Shown in pieces: positions 56,445 through 64,000 of a DNA stretch of 64,000 bases. This DNA comes from Rhynchospora pubera (taxonomy: Eukaryota > Streptophyta > Magnoliopsida > Poales > Cyperaceae). The stretch's first letter is position 1; the number at the start of each line of letters is the position of its first letter. Where the stretch lies: contig CM051460.1 in the NCBI GenBank assembly GCA_028095005.1, forward strand, positions 15,361,501 through 15,425,500, given 5' to 3'. The position numbers and the translations under genes were made by a program. Below the pieces are notes generated by a model. It did no database searches, was not told where the DNA came from, and worked only from the letters and a program-made list of their open reading frames with translations.

Positions 56445-56849
56445 TTTAATATGCACTATAGTGCATAGGACGTTCTATGCACCACGGACTTTTTCGCATA
56501 TATTTTTATAAATTGACGAATCTAATTTAACCAATCTAATCTACATATTGAAATCTCATAGAAACCTAAATTTTACAATTTTTTAGATTTTATTACTATA
56601 TTTTTTGAATTTTTTAAAACATGTCATTTTTTTAATGTTATACTATTTACAATATTCCAAAAATGGTATGTTTTAAAGAATTCGAAAAAATAGTAATAAA
56701 ATCTCAAAAATTTTAAAAATTGGTTTGCTATGAGATTTCAACATGTAGATTAGATTGGTTAAATTAGATTTATCAATTTACAAAAATATCCTCGAAAAAG
56801 TCCGTGGTGCATGGAAAGTTCTATGCACTATAGTGCATATTAAAGTTTC
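56441..56849. mobile_element. Palindromic MITE, fifth family, in TA/GA repeats
   Basis: Left end AAAGTTTAATATGCACTATA and right end inverted (TATAGTGCATATTAAAGTTT). The subterminal word ATGCACTATAGTGCAT is itself a palindrome. The interior has TTGAAATCTCATAG and CCTAAATTTTACAA, resembling the shared module of the other families. A long TA run follows (56861-56922). Confidence 0.8.
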
Positions 56850-56850
56850 T

Positions 56851-56926
<76 letters not shown>

Positions 56927-57848
56927 AACAATAAAAAAACGTAACTCGCTTCAACTCTCTTGAAATAGAATGGCATTATTGATAATGATATATACTTTCG
57001 GTATTATTATAATTTATAACATATATAAATTTTAAACGTTATTCCGTCACTGAATTATGTACAGTGCATACTTTGGCTATTATGGTCTCAATTTTATAAA
57101 TTGGACTTTTATGGTTTGAATTTCATTATAAAAGTATTGATTTGACTAAATATTCCTAATAATCATGATATCAGCAGTAAATAATACTACATGATTTTAA
57201 AGATTAGAGGGGCATATTTCCAATCAGAGAAAATTGGAGGATTCATATATACATCCAATTCTCTTTTTAAAAATCAGAAAATAGTAAAAAAAACAAAAAT
57301 AAAAAATTTGGTCTACAATTAGATTTTATTTTTCCAATGCATGTAGAGAGCAAATTGAAAGATTCAAAACTTTTCGATTTCTGTAAACGAAATATATCCA
57401 AGGAATACCGGTCAGGCTATATTAGAAGCCAAACAAGTTTATACAGAAAAACGGGGGGAAAAAATTAGTTAAACCATTAGGCGGTAAAATTGAAACCCAG
57501 CTCTAGACTAAGATAAATTAAAGTGTTAAGCACTTCAGATAAAAATTAAGGTTACGGAAAAAAACTACAAACCCAAAATACTACCACAAGAAGTCAAAGA
57601 ACAGTCGATCATATCCCACGAAGGGGCACCGAAATAAAGTACTCAATTCAAACAAAGAGATGAGAAACAATTCTGAAAATTCAATCCATTTTGTCAGCAT
57701 CGTCAGTGATATGACCGTCTCTTTGGAGGCCTTGCTTTCTTATACATCATTTTCTTGCGTATCCCTCTGTAGCCCTTTGAGCTACTTCTCTGACCTACTT
57801 TCCATCTGTGCAGCGTAACTTCTCTGATAATGAAATATGTAATATAAA
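56850..57848. other. Intergenic with a TA microsatellite and transposon fragments
   Basis: A TA run lies at about 56861-56922. Near 57195-57265 a fragment resembles one end of the Mutator-like elements (AGAGGGGCATATTTCCAATC). No gene was seen. Confidence 0.4.
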
Positions 57849-60838
57849 GGGAAAATTTTTTCTATACCCCTCAAAACTAAGGAAATACAGAATTTGCCCC
57901 CTGAAAGTCAAAACTTCTGATTTTGCCCTCCAAAAATTGGAACCCTTCCTCTATTTGCCCTTTTGACATATTTTATGTCATAAAATACTGTTAAATAAAA
58001 AATAAATAAATATTTGACTATTATGCCCTTACTAATCCATTCGATCAGACCAAACGACAACTCTTCTCCCTCTTTTGCGCACAAACCAGAAACCTTTGTT
58101 TCTCTCCTCTCCTCTCGATCAAACCCTAAGTTCTTCTCTCCTCTCTCTAAATCGCACATAAACTAAGAGAACACACAAACTTCTATCGCCTCTCTCCTCT
58201 CGTCGCCAAGCTTCTATCGCACGAATCGCTGGTTTCAATTTCATGGATATTAGGTTTATCAGTTCCAAGTAAGCAATGTTCAATTTCATGGATTCTTTTT
58301 TTCGTCAGATTTTTATTTTTTTTCTAGCCTAGTGCAGACAACACCTATGAAGGGGATCTATTGATTTATCTCCTGACGGGGGATGGGCGGGACCATGGTC
58401 TCTTGTCCATCAAGGGCATGCCACGAATGAGAATTTCTCATTCTGATAGGTGGGGTTGTAGGTACGAGGACCGATCAGATACCACCGCTTGGGAGAGTTT
58501 TGCTTCATCGGCAAGTGGAAGTTCTTCTTTTTTTTCCCCTTTTTTGTTTTGCAGGAATAGAAAGGCAAAAGAAATCAATGTAGGAATTGGAGAAACAATT
58601 GGTGCTGCATTTTGAATGGAGTTTGGTATAATTTTTTAAAAAGAATTTGTACTGCATTTACTGCGTTTGTAATAGCTAGACTAGATAGATAGATAGATAG
58701 ATATGGATGAGATATGTACTGCATTTTGGTACTATGTAGTAGGTATGAATGTTGATGAACTATGAATGCTATGATGCGCCTTGATTTGTTGTTGTGAATA
58801 TTGATGAGCTATGAGATATATATGTTGGTATTACTGCATGAATGTTGATGAGCTATGAGCTATGTTGTAGTACTGCATTTATATTTTTTTTTGTGATCTG
58901 TTTTCTATTTGTGTACTACAAATCGACTAATACATGCCTACGGGCCTTTTCGAAAAAAAAAGAAAAAAAAACTAATACATATAGGATGACTCAGCCTTGA
59001 TTATCCATAGTGTTTTTAAGCAGCAGCTATGCAAACTGTCTATTTTTGCAATTCAGTATATCGATCATTCTGATATCAGTTACATCTACAAGAGACGTGA
59101 AGCAACAACTATTAATCCTATCAATAAACCATACAAGCAACAACTATTAAAAAAAACATGGGCATTGGATTAATCCATCAACAGATCACGCATTTAGGAA
59201 GAAAATTTTAAGTTAAAAGAGTACTTAGCATTACAACAGATAAAAGAGTACTTACAACATTACAAATTTTTAAAAGAGTACTTAGCATTACTAGTATAAT
59301 CTAATCCACTACATGATTCATCCATCAAGGAGCAAGTACTAAGATCATTTTGCCAACAAAGATGCTCGTTTCTAAACGAACAGTCACATATTATTTTTGT
59401 CACAACCATAGGAGCTAATGATAAAAGTGATTTCCAGTAAACCAACTCAAGTTAAAACGTATATATATAGGCATTTGATTCGTCTTCAGCTTTATAATTG
59501 ACCTCCTCTTCAGTACCTAACAATTGGTAGAAAATTAGCATGTCGGACAGACTAATTATACTAAAAAGTATAATCAAATATATTATAAAATTAAAATTAA
59601 GTTGTTAGCTAGTGCATGGCGATGACAGCTAGAATGGTATGCGAAATCAGACCAATTAGAAATTGTATATGTACAAAATTAGTCAGAGTACGCTTACCTG
59701 TGCAAATGGGTAGAAAATGAGCTGCTGCAAAAGAAACCACAATGAACTTTGTCAAGGCTTGATTGGTCCTAATAAAAGAAATAAAGATGGTGAGGTAACA
59801 GTACTTATGCCATTGAACTTGTGAGGATATGATATAGGCTATCCAGTAGTAAAAATGAAAATGTACTTGTGCCCCTGTAAACATTACCAGTACTTGAAGC
59901 AATCATACATAAACTATATTCAAATTTAACATTTGGGATTAACCAAAGGATTCCTTGTAAGATAAAAAAAAATGAGGAAACGTGTCAATTTCCTTTCTCT
60001 CTAAAACCTCCTGAAAAGGAAAATAGCGATTGAGTGCCATAGGTTGACATAGAACCTCAATTTGCCCCTTCACTGCATCTACTGACCAACCAACACCCAG
60101 GCAAAGAATGTTTCAATAGAAAATTAAAACTCAGTATAATAGCAAAATCTCCAAGAAAGATAATGAGACTTATATTTTAATTAGCGTGTCCTAATTTGTT
60201 GGATTCAAGAGAAAGGGGTAAACACCGATTAACAAAGAGAAAAGTACAAAGAGTATAATAGCAAAAAATATAGAAATTTAACTCTAGTATTACCTCAAAT
60301 AGAGAAAAATCGTACTTGAGAGATGGTACTGTGAGCTCGGCTAGCAACAAAGGGTTTGATCGAGAGGAGAGAAAGGCGAAGGAGGTTTGTGTGTTCTCCT
60401 AGTTTATGCGCGATTTAGGGAGAGGAGAGAAGAACTTAGGGTTTGATCGAGAGGAGAGGAGAGAAGAACTTAGGTTTTTGGTTTGATCGAGAGGAGAGGA
60501 GAGGAGAGGAGAGGAGAGGAGAACTCAGGATTTCGATTTTGCGTTTTCTCCTGGTTTGATCGGGAGCAGAGGAGAGGAGAGAAACAAAGGTTTCTGGTTT
60601 GTGCGCAAAAAAGAGAGAAGAGTTTCTGTTCGTTTGGTCTGATCGAATGGATTAGTAAGGGCATAATAGTCATATATTTATTTATTTATTATTTAACAGT
60701 ATTTTATGACATAAAATATATCAAAAGGGCAAATAGAGGAGGGGTTCTAATTTTTGGGGGGCAAAATCAGGAGTTTTGATTTTCGGAGGGTAAATTCTGT
60801 ATTTTCTCAGTTTTGAGGGGTATAGAAAAAATTTTCCC
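57849..60838. mobile_element. Mutator-like element with long terminal inverted repeats, about 3 kb
   Basis: Left end GGGAAAATTTTTTCTATACC and right end its inverse (60819-60838). The inverted similarity runs over roughly 300 bp and includes GACATATTTTATGTCATAAA and GAGAGGAGAG runs. Flanks TAATATAAA and ATATATAAA agree at 7 of 9 positions, a decayed 9-bp TSD. The interior (58250-60350) has no recognisable transposase. A short open frame at 58361-58615 might be captured host sequence, but no family was recognised. Microsatellites: GATA at about 58682-58702 and GAGAG at about 60490-60525. Confidence 0.75.
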
Positions 60839-60906
60839 ATATATAAAAGCACCTAAGAAAATAAAGTATGGATTTTTATCCTTTAACATTCTCAAAATTA
60901 TGCATC

Positions 60907-61268
60907 TAGGGCTGACCACGGTATATTATTTACCGTTTTCCGTAGACGTTCCGTCCAAACGGAACGGTACAAAAACCATTTCGTTTCCAGAAATGGAACG
61001 GTAAACGAAATGAGAGGACATATCATTGCTGAAACGGAACGGTAAATGAAATGGTCTATTTCGCTTCCGTTTCGACAAATAGTGTAGTTTTTAGTGGAAA
61101 AATACGTTCAGTTCCGTTCCATCCAAACGGAATGAATAACGGAATCAAATGACATTTCATTTTTTGAAACGGATCGAAAAACGGAATTGAATGGACATAC
61201 CATTGTTGGAACGGAACGGCAAATGGAATAGCCCATTCCGTTGCCGTTTCGAACGTTAAACATGCCTA
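60907..61268. mobile_element. hAT-type MITE with near-perfect 8-bp TSD
   Basis: Starts TAGGGCTGACCACGG and ends AACATGCCTA. TSD TATGCATC (60899-60906) and TATGCACC (61269-61276) differ at one base. The body is made of repeated AACGGAACGG words in both orientations, parallel to the hAT MITE at 6291-6570. Confidence 0.8.
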
Positions 61269-61276
61269 TATGCACC

Positions 61277-62204
61277 CAAGTAAAATTTTCCAATTACTTC
61301 ACGAATTACCATAGCATTATTATTCTTGATATAAAATTATCAACATAAAATTTGATGAAGATAAATAGTCATTACATGAATGTGATAAAATTATATATAG
61401 TAGAAAATATAATTTTTTTGGGCGAAAATGAATTAAATTACTAATAATATTAATTTTACAAGTCAAAATCTATTCCATAAACAATAATATTTATTCGAAT
61501 CAACATGAATTAATAAGTCCACATGCAAAGGACTAGGTACCAGAAAATATATATTCTTTTCTTTTTGCAGCCGGATCCAGCAGAAAAATGGAGTTTAACA
61601 GAAACAAAATTATTTATATAATCTGGTTTTTATGCCAAAGAGAGACCTGTTACAATGGAATCACTCTAGCACGAGTATTTTGCAGCGTTATAAATCTTTT
61701 ACCAATAAAAATTAAATCGAATCACATTCAACAAATAAACTTCAAACTATATTCGGCCAACTACAATACAGGACAGGGGCAATTTAAAATATAGTTACCT
61801 CCATGACAATTGGACACTTGGAAATACATATAGTTAGACCTCAAGAATTCAAGATACAGTCAATTCTTTGAATTCGCTAATCAAGTGATGTTTTAGGATT
61901 GTATTTCAAAATCCAAATTCAAACCGTACAATATGTTTACCATCTTGAAATCATGCACCTATAGCTAGAAACAAATTTTTACATTTTTTCTACTAGCTAG
62001 ACAAGATCCAATATCAGTTTTTTAAGACATGGTCTAATTTACACTCGCCTTCTTATTTCCCGATATATTCTAATTAAGTTTATAACATCCCAACGGAAGA
62101 TACCATAAAATATTAGTTATTATAATTTCCTTCAAAACAAAAAGTGGAAAAAACAATAACAATTATTGTTGTCCAAACACATAACACACGTTGCACTTTT
62201 AAAA
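61277..62204. other. Intergenic, downstream of the VTL gene
   Basis: AT-rich. One arm of a foldback MITE may lie at 61895-61985 (CAAATTCAAACCGTACAATA). The 3' untranslated region of the minus-strand gene should lie just below 62205. No other gene was seen. Confidence 0.4.
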
Positions 62205-62882
62205 TTATAGAGAGCTCGACTCATGAAGAGTTAAGGCAAACAGCCTCAACACACCATAGGATATGGCCATGGCTACCCAACCCCCTAGCAAAACCCTTAC
62301 TGCAGACTTCTTTGCGTTGGCACCCCCTAAAATTGCTCCGGCTGCCCCGGAACCGGCCAATGCTAGAGTTGTCACGACACAAACAACTGCTAACCTGATC
62401 TCCCATGAATGAATAAAGGCACCAGCCAACAGAGGCAGTAGTGCACCTGATGCGAACGCCAGTGCTGAGGCCCCAGCAGCTTGTATTGGGCTCGGCAAAT
62501 TCTCCTTCTCCTCCTTGGTCAACCCGGCCTCCTTGTCCTCCTTTTCTCTTTTCATCTGTGCCAGTTCGATATCGTATTGTGTGTATACTGAGACAAACTC
62601 ACCGATTGCCATTGAGCATGCTCCCGCCACCAGGCCGGCCAGGCCTGAGACAATCATCGCTCTAGAAGAGCGGTTCACTGCTCCTACACCAATCATGAGT
62701 GATGCAACGGAGACCAAACCATCATTGGCTCCTAGTACGGCTGCTCGCAGCCACTGGGCTCGACCAGAATAGTCGATTTCCTCAGGGTTCTGTGATTCTT
62801 GTGTTTGAATTTGTTGGCTTTGTGGGTTTGGAGGTGGAGAGTTAGAGGCATGCACTTGTGAAGTGCTCATGCTGAAGGACAT
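62205..62882 (-). CDS. VTL: Vacuolar iron transporter-like protein (VTL, nodulin-21-like)
   Basis: An intronless frame of 225 codons from the chosen ATG. It belongs to the CCC1/VIT family, with the signature YSGRAQWLRAAVLGANDGLVS at about residues 38-58. About five hydrophobic segments lie near residues 50-69, 75-99, 133-157, 164-186 and 195-217. The loop between segments 2 and 3 is short (ELAQMKREKEDKEAG), without the long metal-binding domain of true VIT1, as in plant VTL proteins of about 200-250 residues. These are thought to move iron (or manganese) into the vacuole and are often controlled by iron status. The frame is open up to an ATG at 62993, but a TATA box (62997-63004) touches that ATG, so ATG 62882 (or 62870) is the likely start. 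No iron-response element was identified. Confidence 0.92.
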   Translation of the reverse strand: MSFSMSTSQVHASNSPPPNPQSQQIQTQESQNPEEIDYSGRAQWLRAAVLGANDGLVSVASLMIGVGAVNRSSRAMIVSGLAGLVAGACSMAIGEFVSVYTQYDIELAQMKREKEDKEAGLTKEEKENLPSPIQAAGASALAFASGALLPLLAGAFIHSWEIRLAVVCVVTTLALAGSGAAGAILGGANAKKSAVRVLLGGWVAMAISYGVLRLFALTLHESSSL

Positions 62883-62996
62883 GGATTTTTCTTTGAGGGA
62901 ATGAGAAATGGTGAAAAGGAGTGTGTTGAGCACACGTTGGAGGAAGATTGGGGAAGTAGCTTTTTGGTGAATGATACTCGGTAGGCAGTACATGTA

Positions 62997-63004
62997 TATT
63001 TATA
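62997..63004 (-). promoter_or_regulatory. TATA box of the VTL gene
   Basis: The minus strand reads TATAAATA, 115 bp upstream of the chosen start codon. Transcription is expected to start near 62970. Confidence 0.7.
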
Positions 63005-63457
63005 ATATTGAAGTTTACTTCTTCTTGAGAAAGACTTATTATTATAAGGACTACTTTTTTATTGTTGCAACAACTCATCACAAAATTGCAGCATAAAAGC
63101 TGGAACAGTTTTCAATTGTTTTTATGGAAAAGGAAAGCGATAGTTGTCTCAAAAAAGAGCTATAAATCACAAAGTTTAATGTAATTAGAAATTTTGAAAT
63201 GAAGGGACAAAAGAACAATTCTATCACAATTGCATGTCTATTACAGAACACGCACTTCTTGTAATTAAGTAAATTCTTCTGAACAAGAAAAGGTCCGTAG
63301 TATTGAGGTGGAGGATTAATTATCGGCAATTTTAGGAATTATAAGAATAATGTTAATTAATGTTGAAATTCAACACTTGATAGCCCTCAAAACTTTTGTA
63401 AATAGCCCTCAGAAATTCAACACTAAAAGATAATATGATTTAATTATATTATAAGGA
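63005..63457. other. Upstream region of the VTL gene
   Basis: AT-rich sequence with no recognisable gene and no repeat noticed. Confidence 0.4.
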
Positions 63458-63877
63458 GGTTGTAGTGCCCACAATTTAAATGTCTCGAAATACTCCAAAA
63501 CTCAATTTTTATTACTTTTTCCAAATATAAAAATCAAATTTCAAATTCAAACCATTGATCTTATTCTATATAACATGCGATTCATTTTCATATAAGTTTT
63601 ATAAATTTTGAAGATTATTTGATACTTGATCAAGACGCTAAAATATGAACATATTAGAACTAATCTATCATATTTAACTTGATTTGTTCATTATTCATTC
63701 TCTAGATCGAGTATCAAATTAACTCCAAAATTTACAAAACTTATGTGAAAACACATTGCTCGTTAAATTAAACAAAATTGACGGTTTGAATTTATCGTTT
63801 GAATTTTATATTTGACCAAAATAATAAAAAAATGAGTAAGAACATTTGGGGCATTCAAATTGTGGTCATTTGGAACC
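63458..63877. repeat. Foldback MITE, related to the one at 3491-3904
   Basis: The left arm (TGCCCACAATTTAAATG) is inverted at the right end (CATTCAAATTGTGGTCA). Inner words (TTCAAACCATTGATCTT, then CATTTTCATATAAGTTTTAT) closely match the MITE at 3491-3904. No TSD was found. Confidence 0.65.
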
Positions 63878-64000
63878 CTTCTCTTTATATGCATAGGAAG
63901 AAATTTGACTCGAATGAGTTTTAAAATTAAAGGACTGTATATTTGTTACAACATTTGACGGAATATCAGGTATTTATAATTTTATGAAGTTTTTACACAA

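Overview
The window is AT-rich nuclear DNA from a flowering plant, probably a eudicot. The evidence is a spliced gene with GT/AG introns, a plant-type vacuolar iron transporter-like gene, and dense nested LTR retrotransposons, MITEs and TA microsatellites. No bacterial, organellar or CRISPR features were seen. All calls come from reading the sequence; no search or alignment was run.

Layout. 80-3352 (minus): the first nine exons of a HEAT-repeat protein 6 (HEATR6) homologue that runs off the left edge, with a Mutator-like MITE in its promoter. 3900-7900: several foldback MITEs, a hAT MITE with a perfect 8-bp target duplication (TSD), and a possible small gene remnant. 7899-20395: a hAT element that carries, inserted in it, a young and apparently complete Ty1/copia element (7920-19625, minus). 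That element has 1568-bp LTRs, PBS, PPT, gag, pol and a third ORF in the position of an envelope-like gene. 20404-30548: intergenic DNA with two Mutator-like foldback elements, one solo LTR and palindromic MITEs sitting in TA microsatellites. 30549-51460: a non-autonomous Ty3/gypsy-type element (gag-like ORF only, TSD CCAGG). Its 5' LTR is split by a 16.8-kb element (30878-47680, TSD GTTGC) with 5.8-6.0-kb LTRs and a non-coding, repeat-filled interior (LARD type). 51466-57000: more MITEs in TA/CT microsatellites. 57849-60838: a 3-kb long-TIR Mutator-like element. 60907-61268: another hAT MITE. 62205-62882 (minus): a vacuolar iron transporter-like (VTL) gene. 63458-63877: a last foldback MITE.

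How the parts relate. Only the two flanking genes look like cellular genes; the 59 kb between them is a transposon nest. Insertion order is readable from TSDs: hAT then copia at 7.9-20.4 kb, and gypsy then LARD at 30.5-51.5 kb. The most unusual signal is an array of 14-bp palindromes (consensus GCGTTGTACAACGC) occurring in pairs spaced exactly 20 bp. There are nine pairs in each copia LTR, just upstream of the TATA box, and eight more pairs upstream of the element's third ORF. A second notable signal is a set of TA-microsatellite-associated foldback elements with unrelated ends but shared internal modules.
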